A stretch of 64,000 bases of DNA from Colias croceus. Taxonomy: Eukaryota; Arthropoda; Insecta; Lepidoptera; Pieridae. Every line of letters begins with the position of its first letter. Position 1 is the stretch's first letter. Both the position numbers and the translations under genes were made by a program. Below the pieces are notes generated by a model that made no database searches, was not told the origin of the DNA, and worked only from the letters and a program-made list of their open reading frames with translations. This document shows, one piece after another, positions 21,001-33,649 of the stretch. The DNA is taken from positions 3,745,001 through 3,809,000 of the forward strand of contig NC_059554.1 of the NCBI RefSeq assembly GCF_905220415.1, given 5' to 3'.

Positions 21001-23911
21001 TAAAGTTGCGTTACAAGTAAGTCATTATCTTTCATACGCAATGGGAATTTTTGCATATCTGAAAATAAAAAGAAAAATAATTTTACCATATGAAACCTAT
21101 ATAATAATGCTCAAAGAGGTAATAATCCTTCAAAAATTTATTTGACAAAATTTTTCAATTTTCATGTAACAATAAATAAATAAGCAAATTTCGCATGATT
21201 AACTCATATCATATACATAAAACGTTCAAAATCTATTTCGCAAGGTAATTTCTCAATGAATTAATATCTTACCAATATAATTAACAGCGCCAGTAGCAGT
21301 TCCTAGCAGTAGAAATGACCCGGCAGTATCGTAAGTAGTTAGATGTGCGACATCTTGCGTCTGCCAATGTTGTGTACTTGTGTGCCATACGCCGGCTTTG
21401 CTGCGACTGCCCGCACCGCTGAGAGCCACTAGCTGGGGGCCCACGAAGAGCAGGTGTTCTACACGCACACCTAGGTTGAATGTACCTGGAAATTATTTAA
21501 AAAAGTTGTATAGTTAATTTTAATGTTTCGCAAATTATTTCAGTTCTTTTCACTTTTTCAAAATTGAAATAGGTATGTCAATAATTATTGTGGTCGCGTC
21601 TGTGGTGTGCAAATTGGTGTTAACTTATAAAAAGAATTCAAAAGCACTTCCAGAATAAATCTAATTCAATATAAAAATGTTTGTGGTTAATTTTATGGAT
21701 TAACCCCTTTATTCCGAGAAACCGATGAAATGTAACTCAAATAGGTTATAATCAGGACAGAGGATTTAAATTGGCAATTCCACAATGTTTTTTTAAAACA
21801 GATTAATTTTATATTTTTCAAGCATTGTCTCACTCACCGATCAATGTCCTCCTAACAGGTTCGGTATGCGTAGAAAATGCCCATAACCTAACTAGCGGAC
21901 CACTCGATATGCCGAGCATCACATCAGTGCCAGCTGAGCTGTTCCCTCCAGACGTCGCTCCTCCCGTTTTGGCGTTGAGTGCTATACGCTCTATCATCGA
22001 TTCTTGTACCGGTGATTGGAATGCTACGTACCATCCACAGGAATCTGTCAATCTACAAAAGAGAATGAGATTTAAAATGTCTGAGTTACGAATTTGTCGC
22101 GAAAAATATATGCGACCAAAACCACTAACAAATGAGTATACATAAATGCATGTATGCATACATTTAATGCATTATTCTAAAAAATATTAGCATTCTTCAA
22201 TACCACTATAAATGTGCAAAATTTTATACTCTTCTGTTGGTGCAATGTTTCGTACAATGTAGCGGAATTGTTGAAGCATTTCACACATATTCTACGGATC
22301 TACTGGTAAGTGGTAGCAGGGACATTTAATTTTTACTTCATTTAAAATAACAAAAAAAAAACAAATTTTAATTTTAATAACATTTTTATAAAGAAATGTT
22401 GTCTTTATCACTTAGTTATGATGATTGAAAAATTTATATGAAATAATTAAATAAACATTAAGTAATGAATTAATTAAGTAATTACTTATAAGCTTAGGTA
22501 CCTGTATCCAATAACATAATGAGAGTATGCTACAGCAATCCAGTTGTGATGGGCCTTTATTATTTGAACCTTCATGTTTTCTGACCAAGTATCTATAAAA
22601 GAAAAATAATATTATCAACTTGATTTAATTACTGTTGTACATAAGTAATAGATTATGAAACTTACTTTCATTTTGTTTAAGACCTTTATGACATTCAGCA
22701 TTGCCTAAAGATGCAGCTCTTGAGTGTCCCCTGCCACATCGACTGAAATAAAATATGAAAGAACAAAAATTGTAAAAAAATTGAACAAGTATAAAAAAAA
22801 TGATCTTTATAAAGTTAACGAAGAATTTAATATTTTATAGTTTAAACTATACTTATCCTAAGCATACTTTAAAATTAATTTTGAGTCTTTTTTTTTCTAT
22901 ATTTTTGAATTTACATTACTACTTTACAAACCTTAGTTGATCTTGTGAAGGAATTCGTCCTACTGTCCTTAAGTCCAGTGATGAGTTCCTAGAGTGTGAT
23001 CTAATAGATGCCACATCAGAGTTAGATGCGGTAAGATTCTTCCGTGAACCATTGTTTCCATTTCTCCCAGAGCTTCCATTGCTTATTGGAGGATTTGCTG
23101 GGGAACATTATAACATAATATTATAGTGTTAAAATAATATTTATTTCGAAATAAGCATCAACAGGAAATCATACATTTTTCAGTACTTGTTTACCACAAA
23201 CTTGCATATATTTCCGAAAATTAGTTAAATGTGTCATATTCTATAACTTCATAGCTTCCAAATTAAATTAGACTTACATGGTGGTGGAAGGTATCCATAA
23301 AATAGTACATCCCCACATGATGAATGGTTCATTTCATCACATAGGGCCAGCCGCCTACTTAGAGGTGTTATACCAAAATAATCACACTCATGCCTCAATG
23401 CTCTTATATTCACATTGTTCAAATCTATATCCCTTGTTCTTAAGAAATTAAGGATTAAACCAAAAAGGTTTGGATCTCTATCAATAAATATAGCCCCTGT
23501 TTCATCCCGCACCGTTGGAATACGGCCACTGAGTAAAGCTGTAAAAAATGTATCTGGTACCCAAGTCAAGGTATGCCATGATGTTGCAAATCTGGAATAT
23601 GTAAAACTTAATTACATACCATACAATATACATATTTTGAATTGATTATTAAATGCTCTGCAGATTATCACAGTAGTGAGCAACTAAGTCCCTGAAGTCA
23701 ATGTATCTCAAGTGAAAGTTAGACAAGTAAAAGCTATAATTTAGCAAAATATATGATGTATACAAAGGAACAAGGGAAAAACATTTATAGCATATAGTCG
23801 ATATGATTGTTTTTCATTATATTACTTAACCTTCAATGTGTATATTGCATAAAATAAATGTTACCTTGTACCACCTATGTTTAAATTAACTATTTCTTGA
23901 TAATTAGTCAT
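18009..23911 (-). CDS. KCTD3: BTB/POZ and WD40 protein of the KCTD3/SHKBP1 family, 13 exons, complete
   Basis: Exons in transcript order: 23911-23865, 23591-23278, 23097-22932, 22742-22666, 22592-22502, 22052-21838, 21485-21273, 21058-20942, 20791-20652, 19994-19820, 19651-19555, 18741-18554, 18199-18009. All are GT-AG with matching phases; the product is 676 residues. A T1-type BTB domain fills residues 7-105 (LNIGGTRFATSWHTLTWVPD; DETGAIFIDRDPNLFG; NIRALRHECDYFGITPLSRR). A Ser/Arg-rich linker follows (about 120-200), then a WD40-like region (about 210-605) with WIAVAYSHYVIGY, NWLEIAYG, HPETVG and NHVRSWRVTRFRGMISTQPG. A Pro-rich tail ends the protein. Vertebrate relatives bind HCN3 channels (KCTD3) or CIN85 (SHKBP1); 676 residues is nearer SHKBP1 (707) than KCTD3 (815). 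Which vertebrate paralogue it matches best is not decided here. Confidence 0.92.
18325..18420. repeat. tRNA-like SINE fragment in last intron
   Basis: The segment ggcgaaagacgcgggttcgaattttttctattctttaaaaattt carries a B-box-like GGTTCGA. It matches the repeat at about 43470-43562 but lacks an 18-bp piece (gtcccgcctcgtgatcga) that is present there between two 'cga' ends. It lies inside the intron between exons 12 and 13 of the KCTD3-type gene. Confidence 0.5.
18780..19150. repeat. Repeat-like insertion with internal inverted repeats in intron 11
   Basis: The sequence contains aagaagtgaaacttctttg at 18980-18998 and its near inverse tagaagtttcacttcaata at about 19135-19153. It also has 'gacgttatcacgtcaataaa' near 18946, like the 'gacgttgtcacgttcaa' found in the repeat at 29005-29190. 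It looks like a small fold-back element or two adjacent ones. Confidence 0.4.
20054..20440. repeat. 51-bp minisatellite, seven copies, in intron 9 of the KCTD3-type gene
   Basis: The unit gttgctagagtttctgttg, [a/t]gtgattagtttccgctattt, acataataaat recurs with start points at 20084, 20135, 20186, 20237, 20288, 20339 and 20390, an exact 51-bp step. Copies differ mainly at one A/T position. A degenerate copy begins at 20441, and a partial one precedes 20084. No spacer diversity exists, so it is a plain tandem repeat. Confidence 0.95.
20518..20588. repeat. 71-bp perfect-stem hairpin
   Basis: ttaaattacaatttgttt... pairs with ...aaacaaattgtaatttaa over about 30 bp with one or two mismatches and a nine-base loop. 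It lies in intron 9, just beside the minisatellite. It may be a tiny MITE. Confidence 0.6.
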
Positions 23912-24486
23912 GAAGATTGGCTACAAATTATGATATTCGCAAAACTATATAACGCTATATTGTCGCACGTAGGGGCGTTCACTATTTATATAATTTTTGT
24001 GTTTTTATAATTAATTTATAGCAGATCTTTCACTTTTCACAAAGAAATTGAATTAATAAATCTTTCAGTCATCAATTATCGAAAGTCCTCTTGTCAATAA
24101 TTATAAACAAAACAATGTCAATGTCATTGTCATCATTTCGTTCGAAAACTAACACAACAACTACATTTTGTCAAAAAAATATTTGGTTTTTATTTTAATA
24201 CATACCTAAGTTAACATGTGCATTTCCTGACTATTTAATGTCACGCATACATATAAACAATCCAAAATATTTTGTTATTGACTAATAAATAATGCTTTTT
24301 ATTAAAAAACATATAAAGATTTTGGCAATCACGATATTAATTTTCAAACCTGGCAAGTAATTTTAAGAGAGACGTGTCCGTCAGTGAAAAGTCAATCAAT
24401 TTCAATAGATTTGTATTGTTGGAATTCATGTATGAGAAAGAATTTTTCAAATCTAAAGACTAGTGAAAATAATATAGCCAAGCAAA
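23912..24486. promoter_or_regulatory. Divergent promoter region between the KCTD3-type gene and Stt3B
   Basis: The two start codons face away from each other with 575 bp between them. No open frame or repeat is obvious in the gap, so both promoters must lie here. It is AT-rich with no clear TATA box at a set distance. It contains the overlapping palindrome-like tgtcattgtcatcatttcg near 24120. Confidence 0.55.
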
Positions 24487-27400
24487 ATGCCCGCAGCTAC
24501 TGTGGCTAAGCCGGGCCATGGTCCTAATCAAGGCATATTCCACAATACAACCGGCTTTAGTACGCTTATCACGGTTACAGTTCTGACCCTTGCTTGGTTG
24601 GCCGGCTTTGCATCCCGGCTTTTTGCAGTTATTCGTTTCGAAAGTATTATTCATGAATTCGATCCATGGTGAGTTTTTATTCTGTAATTTAATGGCTATT
24701 TAATTTACGTGAGTAGCGCTTATTATTTCAATGTTACGTGTTTGTTTCAGGTTCAACTATAGATCTACTGCATATATGGTGCAGCATGGGTTTTATAATT
24801 TTTTGAATTGGTTCGATGAGAGGGCTTGGTACCCTTTGGGAAGAATTGTTGGGGGTACAGTTTACCCAGGTCTTATGATCACATCGGGTACCATACACTG
24901 GATTCTACACGCACTTAATATTCCCATTCATATTAGAGATATTTGCGTGTTCTTAGCCCCTGTGTTCAGGTTTGTGATTATTAAATAAATATAGATTCAG
25001 TTTTCATAGAGTTTCATATGTTTCTTTCAACCTATGGCTAAGCATAATTTGTTTATCTTACTATAAGTAAATATTTACATGATGCTAAATTTACCACATA
25101 TTTTGTGTATTCAAATGGCACTAACAGTGCCATCTTTTTTTTATATTGAGTATAGTTGCTTTGAAATGTTTTTCCTCTTTAAAATCTTCATATTAAAGAA
25201 AAATCAATCGTACATTTTAGTGGTCTAACTGCAATAGCCACTTATCTGTTAACATCGGAATTGTGGTCAAGAGGAGCCGGTCTGTTTGCCGCTTGTTTCA
25301 TAGCAATAGTGCCAGGCTACAGCAGCAGGTCTGTGGCAGGAAGTTATGATAATGAGGGAATTGCGATCTTTGCATTACAATTCACATACTACCTGTGGCT
25401 AAAGAGTGTTAAAAGTGGATCTGTTTTCTGGTCAATATGCACAGCTTTGTCATATTTTTACATGGTGAGTTAAGTTTTAAATTGTGACATTGAAATACTG
25501 AATAATGAAAGGAAATTGATAATAGAAATATGATTAAATATTGACTTTTTTCACACTGTCATTACGATATGTAAATTTTGTTATATCCGTATGGTATAAG
25601 TTTGAATAGATATTATTTAATGTAATATGTTTTTATTTAAAGGTGTCAGCATGGGGTGGATACGTTTTCATCATAAATTTGATCCCCCTTCATGTGTTTG
25701 TATTGCTGATAATGGGAAGGTTCTCTCAGCGACTGTTTGTCAGTTACACAGTGTTCTATATCATAGGACTACTGTTCTCCATGCAAATACCATTTGTGGG
25801 CTTTCAACCAATCAGAACTAGTGAACACATGGCTGCATCAGGTGAGATGTTACTACTAATTTAAATAACTTAACTTTTTAATATTTTGAACATGAATGCC
25901 AACAAAGACTTTTTTTTTTAGTTTTTAGTTGATGTCACAAGCACAGCTCTGTAGTCCACTAAAATTATTCTTATGTTTTTCAATCAATAATACTTTCCGT
26001 GAAAAACATATTACTAGTTCATTAAAGAAAAATAATTGTAAAAAAAATACTAATGCAAAGTTACAAGGGATACAATGTTTTTTCTTTGCTTTTTAAATAG
26101 TATTCTGTCATACCATTAGTAACATAAAATATAATTTCAGGTGTATTCGCTCTCCTAATGGCAGTCGGAGCTCTGAAATATTTGCACAGTCTAAACCCTA
26201 AAGGACAGTGGAAGCAGTTGTTAATACTTGGTACACTTGTAGCAGCCGGTGCTGTGTTCCTTGTAGTTGTTCTGTTGACTTATATGGGAGTTATTGCTCC
26301 ATGGAGTGGGCGGTAAGTGTTGTGTTTATTAAATATTTATGCTGATACGTCTTTTATTTAATCATTTTATAAGCTGGAAACCAAAGCATAAATCAGGCTT
26401 CAAATTTCAGAAGTTATTAGTACAGTAATGCTTAAGTGCTATTTTTGTCTTGTATCACATCACACCTGGGTTTTATCTTCACTATGTATAAATATATATA
26501 TTATTAGTAAATTTTATGATATAAGATGGGTTATACATTCATAATGACTTTTTATAAAGTAGAACATCTTAATTATTCTGCACTTGTAATTTGTAGATAT
26601 CATTGGAGATTAACATAATATTAACACAACAATTATGCTAGAAAATGTTATGTTAATCTCTAAGTGCTTTGTTAGTATAATGTGTGCATATATTTGCATT
26701 ATTTACCTTCAATGCAGTGTGCATAGGATACAACAAGGTTCAAATATGTAGCTTGAACGCTCGTGTTACCACTTACCATACATATTTTCGTAGATTACCT
26801 TACTTTCATGATATTTTAACACCCTATACGTTATTTTCTATTAAGGATATTTTTTAAAATGTTTGTTTAACAGTAAATATACTTTTAGGTTCTATTCACT
26901 TTGGGATACAGGATACGCAAAGATCCACATTCCTATAATTGCATCAGTATCGGAACATCAGCCCACAACATGGTCGTCATTTTTCTTTGACCTACATGTT
27001 CTTGTTTGCACCTTCCCTGTGGGGTTGTGGTATTGTATCAAGAATATCAATGATGAAAGAGTCTTTGGTAAGTACTATGGAATTAATTAGATGGTAGATA
27101 CTAGATAAATAAAACTCTATGGGAATAAAGATATCAGGATTTGTCAGGCGTTGCTACAGTACGGCGAAAGACGAGGGTTAGAATCCTGTTTCGTGATCAT
27201 TAGAATAGTTCATTTATTTGATTATGATAAAATAAAATTATCACTTTATTATTATGTTCTGAGTTTTTTAAACCTTATAATAAAATTTCAATGCAATAAA
27301 ATTTTTAATTAATGGTAATTTTGCTTTGTACATCTTATACAATTGTAAAATCACTAGTAAAGCCAATCAAGTATATACATTCATTTCTATTAAAAAAAAT

Positions 27401-30400
27401 TTAATTATATTTTACCAATTATTTAAATCAATTTGAAAAATATTAATCACATAATTTTTTTTTCTAACTAAAACATTATTTCCAGTCGCGCTATACGCCC
27501 TAAGTGCGGTATACTTCGCCGGTGTGATGGTGCGTCTCATGCTCACACTCACTCCGGTGGTGTGCGTGTTAGCTGGTATCGCATTCTCTATTATATTGGA
27601 TCTGGTGTTAAGGGAAGACGAACTGCCTGTGGTGACCCCTGAAACTGAGGAGTCGAAGAGCCTTTATGATAAGGTTGGTGTCATGTGTGTGTGTGTTTTT
27701 TTTGTTACAAACACAAGAACATACAAATTACAATTATCTTAATTCTTAGAAGAATTAGCAAATTTCGAAATAACTTTCACATGACATACTATAAATAAAC
27801 TTAGAATATAGCATCAAATTTTGGATATGCAGCAATTTGAGTAATCTATTTTTGAGTCTAAGTTTAAATTAACGAACATTATATTGTATTGATAAAGGTT
27901 GCTTATGCTTAACGATTTTATGGTCAGGTCAACCAACTGTACAACAGTCGTAAAATGTACGGCAATGTAATTTTACATTTGTAATCGATTATATCTGCTA
28001 CAAATCGAATTATGCGGTAGTTGAGAATGTAATGATGTATAGTGTCGTAAAAAATTACAAAAGATAAATGATACATATTTATTTAACTTTTATTGATTTT
28101 AATTTGATGTCTGATTTAATGGCAGTTCCCATACACAAATTTTTGTCCTTGTATCGTAATGTAGTTGTGTTTTAGATTCTTCAACGCACATTTAGGTACA
28201 TTGAGATTAAATAGTAGGATGTATAATTAAAATAAAAACTACAGGGTTTACATAAAAGATTTTTATTAATTACACAATTACAATATGGGCCAATACTATG
28301 GCTAAAATTAACAACTAAATAAACATTCACTAGATAGCAAAAGTCCGCGCGCGGCCTCCGAAAGATTTAAGGGGAAGCTCCCTAAATTTTATGTGAATTT
28401 GCATTAATATTCTGAAACAGGCACACATACAATCAAAACGGAACTTTAGTATATGATTTAGTCTTCTGTCTCTCAGTGCCAGAAATTAGAAAGGGAGCCT
28501 CCTCTTAAAGTAATGTTATTGTTGAAGTTACAGGTATACTTAAGTCGATATTGCGCTATTTTTAAAAACCTCCCAGATAACAAATATCCATTACATTTCT
28601 ATTCAGGCCAGTAAAACGAAGAAGCGTATCGTAGAGCCCGCGCAAGTACAGGACCAAGGGTTGGGTCTGTACGCTCGACCAGGAACGGTTATAGCGTTCA
28701 TGATACTGCTGATGTTGTTCTCCGTTCACTGCACGTGGGCCACCTCTAACGCGTACTCTAGTCCTAGTATTGTGCTCGCTAGCTATGGGAATGACGGGTG
28801 AGTGAATTCTCGATTCTTTTGCATTAAAAAAAAAATATTAGACTATCCACTATTTTCCGTCATTTTTTGTTATAAGCTCCAGTCTTTAGCTCAGCTCTAG
28901 CTTTAAGCCAGAAAGTAAGTCTTTAAATAAGTTAAGTAGAAACTGTAACATATGAGTCATGAACAAAAAATTCAAATAAAATATCGGGAAATATCATCCT
29001 CTATGCAATTTTGACGTGACAACGTCTTATAATTCGATAGAGCCGGTTGCACGCACGAAAAAACATGACTCATGCGGCGTTACCTCGTTCTGAGGCGTTC
29101 TGTGTAGGCTTGAAGTGCAAGCGAGAGCGCGGAACGAGCGACAAAGAAGCACAATCGGCCTTAAGACGTTGTCACGTTCAACTATCGTCAGTAAACCGAC
29201 TGTACAGACAACCATTTTTTAAGTAAATTTTTATTGCTTTAGTAATAGTTCTATATGCGCCATTAATTTACGTTAAATAAAGTGTTTATTCAGTATGTTC
29301 AATATTTAAAATTACATTCCTAGATCGAGAAGAATATTGGATGACTTCAGAGAAGCTTATGGCTGGTTGTCACAGAACACAGCTGAAGATGCAAGAATTA
29401 TGTCATGGTGGGATTATGGATATCAGGTATGCCCTTTGAGGTCACAATGGTTGTGCGCTTTCACCTTGGTTAAAAGAAAGTATTTATTTCTATAGCTTAT
29501 GCGTTATTCTGGTACCTTTATAAGCTGCAAAGTATATCCTCAAAATCTGTTCAGTAATTTTTGCGAGAAAGATTAACAAACTTGCATCAATGTATTCTTG
29601 TAAGCCTTGTGTTTATAATATTGAAAGGAAGAAGATTTTTTTATTTATTTACTGGTGTCAATAATTTTACACGTCAGTGTCATTCATACGCATTTCACAG
29701 AATTGTGTCGTGCTTGCATACGAAATATTGCATAAAAAATATCATCATGAACAGTAGTATACATTCTGATTCTCAAACCTATAAGATCATTAAAACAAAC
29801 ATAAATCTCGTTTCCAGATAGCGGGAATGGGCAATCGAACGACACTAGTGGACAACAACACGTGGAACAATTCGCACATAGCGCTCGTGGGTAAAGCCAT
29901 GGCGAGCAATGAAAGCGCTGCCTACAACATCATGACGCAGCTCGACGTGGACTATGTACTGGTTATATTTGGTGGTGCTATCGGATATTCCGGAGACGAT
30001 ATCAATAAGTTTATATGGATGGTCAGGATCGCGGAGGGAGAACATCCTAAGGATATACATGTAGGTGAAATTTTTTTCGTTTGTAAAGTTTTAAAGTCAG
30101 GCGTGAAATAGTACCCGAACCAGTCAGGTTTTTCTTCTATAGTATTAAAATTGAAGAAAAGATATGATATCTTTGTTATTGTTTATTTATTTGAGCTGCC
30201 ATTCTGTTCACAGTATCGTCTATGCGTAACATCAGAGAGATTATGGGTTATGTTACTAGTTGCAGTGAAAATAATATTTCAAAAAAAGTTTTTTTTTAAT
30301 TATTGTTTATTAAATGCCTGTGTGCTCAACTGTGTCTATTTATTTTATATATTTACTCTTGTAATTTTTTTATTTATTGGTGCACAATAAAGTATTTTTG

Positions 30401-30941
30401 TTTGTTTGTTTGTTTGTTTAAATCTCTTCTTTTGTTTCAGGAAGCTGATTATTTTACAGAGAGAGGGGAATATCGAGTAGATTCAGAAGGTTCAAAGACT
30501 ATGTTAAATTGTTTAATGTACAAGCTATCATATTATAGGTAAATAATGATTTGATTTACTACTAAATTAAAACTCAGTTTTTTAAGTTTATACATTATAG
30601 ACTCAAATAGTATATAATCTGAATAATTTTTTCTACCACATACTTTCCGTCTTCTTATTTTTGTACATTTTAAAGGGTATTAAAATAAAACAAAACCTGT
30701 TTAAATATTTATAATTCTTTATTAGTATAAAAACAAACACGTTTATATATTGTGAATTCATAATTTTAACGATGTTCTATAATATTTTCAATAACAGATA
30801 CGACTCGGGCGGCAGTCCGCCGGGCTACGATCGCACTCGTAATGCGTTGCCCGGCAACCGCGGCTTCAAACTCACTTACCTAGAGGAGGCCTACACCACT
30901 GAGCATTGGCTCGTTAGGATATACAGGTACATATTTACGCA

Positions 30942-30980
<39 letters not shown>

Positions 30981-33529
30981 GCACACGCACGCATTGCATA
31001 CACGCACTCACGCTCGCACTATCGCACGCATACATACGAATTCGTGTATATGTTACAGGAAATGTATGTAATCCGTCATTGTATACAATTTCTAGGAAAT
31101 GTATACAATTCCTAAAATCGTACGGAAATGTGTGAAATAAATTATTTTATACACATTTCCTAGGAAATCTATACATTTCCTAAATAGCTATCGGAAATGT
31201 AAAACATTTAAGATATTGATATGTCGCAGGCAAGGGTTGGACTAAAGCAAAGGGGGCGCAGGACTTAAAAAATTTTTGATGGAGATGGTGTCAATATAAC
31301 ACCTATTTATTATTGTTTTATCGTAAAGATTACGCTTATATAAGCATGTTTTATAGGAACAACTTTTCTCTAAAATCAAAAATAGCCGAGATATTCGCCC
31401 TCAAAGTTAGGTTAGGTTTAGGTTAGGTTAGCCGTTAGGTTAGGTTAGGTTAGGTTTGTTAAAAAAAAAACTACACAGAAATAGGAGCCCCGCTTCGCGG
31501 GGCTCCGTCGACGAAGATCGAACGATCGAAGATAATAATATGAACATAATATTATTACAATTTTACGGTATGACTGTTACCCGATTGTATCAATAAGAGC
31601 TATAATAAAAAAAAATAACAACGTGTTTTATTACAGAAAGCATTTACTTTACACATTTCCTAATACGATATAGGAATTGTATACAATTCCTAGGAAGATT
31701 ATACATTTCCTAGGATATGCATGCATTAAATAGTTTTTTAAACAATATTTTATACATTTCCTAAATGGTATCGGAATTGTACACATTTCCTAGGAATTGT
31801 ATACAATTCCTTGATTTCATACATTTCCGGTAACATATACACTATACGTAAGCGCGTTTAATTAAACGATAAAATTATATTTTAAAAGTAAATCAATTGA
31901 TTAACTTTATTAATTATTTAAAATTTAAATAATAATCAATTGGATAAAAGTGTTAACAATCATTTAATTATCAAGTAATAATAAAAATATTCAAAATAAC
32001 GATCAAAACAACACAAAATAATACCTGCGCTGACTCACACAGTCACACCACTCGAATAGTTATAGTAGTAGTCCTATAAATAATGGTCGTCTGCAGTTGC
32101 GAGGCATTCTTGTCTTGACTTTGGTCGAGTAAAGATCTCTAATAAATATTATATCAGTATTTAATTACGTAATACAACCACGCTCTAACATGTATAAATA
32201 ACGCGCGGAATTGTAACGTACGTAAAGGACACGTATTACGTATATGAACGTTTATTAACACTTACACGTGAGCGTACATACGTGTACGTACACGCAAAAA
32301 CGCACCTGCTTTTTTGTTTTTAAATTTTGGTAAATATTACGATGTACAATTTCAGAGTGAAGAAGCCGGATGAGTTCAATCGTCCTCGCCTACCTCTAGC
32401 CAAGAGGACGATACCCACCAACAATGCTATCTCCAAAAAGGTAAAAACTTAACACTTTTATATAAATAATAATCGTTTCTAACCTTTAAATGTGTAGTTT
32501 TAGAAATTCAGAAAAAAATGTTTTCTTTTTCCCACCTATTAAACTTACATGATTTTTAATTTATGACATAATTTTTATGTTTAATCCCCTATTTTGTAGT
32601 AAATGTGTAGTGTATACTAGCTAATTGTCTAATTACCAAATTGTCTTAGGCGAGGTCCCAGCAATAGTTCCGAGAGAGTAAACAAATCGAATCAAACCCC
32701 GGTTTGTATATGTCTGTTATTTTGTGTGAAGTCTTGTGTGTCCTATTAGGCTTTTGAAAATACTAAATAATTAATTGTCTTTTTTGATTAAATCACATTT
32801 ATATGCTAATCTACTATTAAGTAGTTAGTTACGTTTTGAATTTGTTGTTTTCAATTTTGTCAAACGATTGGTTTTGTTATTTATTAATCTCTTTCTTCAA
32901 GTAAATGCGAGATAAGTTCGATGATAATATCATTTCTAATTCAAAAATTCTATCTATAAATTTCTAACGTGTAAGCGTGAATTTATTTTCGGTTGCAGCT
33001 TGCGTATGATGTAGGATCAATGGTATAGTAAAATGTATTTGTAGATTTTTTCTAGTTCCTATAATTAGATTTTATAAAAAGAGAACTACGAAGATTTAAT
33101 ACTACTTCAGTGTAAAATATCTTTAAAAAAATGTGAAGTTTTTTTTATTAATGTTGCATGTATTGTGAATGTGTTTTTGTTTATGTGCAAGTTATTTATT
33201 TTTTGATATGAATTACGTAATATTAATATTAAAAGGGTGACTTGAGTAAACATATCAGTTAAATTTCCATTACGCATCAAGTAGCAATGTCGACAGTAAC
33301 ATATACATCTTGAAATAAATGCATGGATTAAAATATTTTATATTGAAAATATTCATTGTTTCAAAAATTTAAGTCCTACGTAATACACACCGTAACTGTA
33401 GTGATTTTTTTTGCACAGATGTGTGTATTATAAGATTATTTTCTTTGACAGACATCTAAAAGAAGAAAAGGGCTGCTCAAAAACAAGCCTACAGTTGTGA
33501 AAGGTAAGAAAATGACGAGGTTGGAGTGA
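24487..33529 (+). CDS. Stt3B: Oligosaccharyltransferase catalytic subunit STT3B, 14 exons, complete
   Basis: Exons: 24487-24668, 24751-24969, 25221-25464, 25643-25841, 26141-26312, 26889-27067, 27486-27673, 28607-28797, 29324-29426, 29818-30060, 30441-30538, 30798-30926, 32356-32440, 33452-33529. All are GT-AG with matching phases; the product is 769 residues. STT3 transfers the Glc3Man9GlcNAc2 glycan to Asn in N-x-S/T at the ER lumen. Visible motifs: the first acidic motif EFDPW (57-61), SYDNE (D177, E179), SVSEH of external loop 5 (358-362), WWDYG sequon-binding motif (553-557), and DNNTWNNSH (571-579) with its conserved glycosylation sequons. A multi-pass membrane half comes first and a lumenal domain second. 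The Lys/Arg-rich tail (TSKRRKGLLKNK, KGKKM) matches STT3B, not STT3A. The gene shares a divergent promoter with its left neighbour. Confidence 0.96.
27120..27215. repeat. tRNA-like SINE fragment in an Stt3B intron
   Basis: tcaggcgttgctacagtacggcgaaagacgagggttagaatcctgtttcgtgatcat resembles the repeat at 43470-43562, with a degraded B box (gggttagaatcc). It lies in the intron after exon 6. Confidence 0.4.
28340..28510. repeat. Small fold-back repeat in Stt3B intron 7
   Basis: ttaaggggaagctccct (about 28367-28383) and agggagcctcctcttaa (about 28492-28508) are imperfect inverted repeats framing about 110 bp. This fits a miniature inverted-repeat element. Confidence 0.4.
29005..29190. repeat. 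Dispersed repeat with inverted ends in Stt3B intron 8
   Basis: The left end tgacgtgacaacgtcttata and the right end taagacgttgtcacgttca are inverted copies. The centre (gagccggttgcacgcacg, catgactcatgcggcgttac, gaagtgcaagcgagagcgcggaacgagcg) is GC-rich against an AT-rich intron. I recognise it as a common lepidopteran repeat type, from memory. Confidence 0.5.
30946..30980. repeat. (AC)n microsatellite
   Basis: An uninterrupted run of about 14 AC dinucleotides followed by imperfect ACGC units, starting 20 bp inside Stt3B intron 12. Confidence 0.95.
31405..31460 (+). repeat. Interstitial TTAGG telomere-type repeat
   Basis: gttaggttaggtttaggttaggttagccgttaggttaggttaggttagg is an array of about ten TTAGG units, the ancestral insect telomere repeat, in the middle of the TIR element. 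Confidence 0.9.
31483..31508. repeat. GC-rich perfect hairpin
   Basis: ggagccccgcttcgcggggctcc forms a perfect nine-to-ten base-pair stem with a short loop, just after the TTAGG array. It stands out from the AT-rich surroundings. Confidence 0.7.
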
Positions 33530-33643
33530 CCTCGAGCCTAGATAAGTTATCAGTGGTAGATGCGGCGCTAAGCAAGTGTCATCAAACATCTTGTACAATG
33601 AAACATTCCAAAATCTAGCGAAAGTGCTTGTTATGTTAAAGGA

Positions 33644-33649
33644 AATAAA
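33644..33649 (+). terminator. Proximal Stt3B polyadenylation signal
   Basis: AATAAA lies about 115 nt after the Stt3B stop codon. A second, better-placed AATAAA at 35739-35744, followed by a T-rich stretch, may end a longer 3' UTR. Confidence 0.4.

Larger units (their letters stand above)
31044..31842. mobile_element. TIR element with arrays of palindromic subterminal motifs (799 bp)
   Basis: The ends are 25-bp inverted repeats GTGTATATGTTAC[a/c]GGAA followed by ATGTATG, with one mismatch. Within about 160 bp of each end, copies of 'ggaatTGTATACAattcc' and 'acatttcctaggaaat' recur, many of them palindromic. Such subterminal motif arrays are typical of transposase binding regions. The centre holds a TTAGG array and a GC hairpin. 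There is no coding capacity and I could not fix a target duplication, so the superfamily is unknown. It lies within Stt3B intron 12. Confidence 0.6.
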
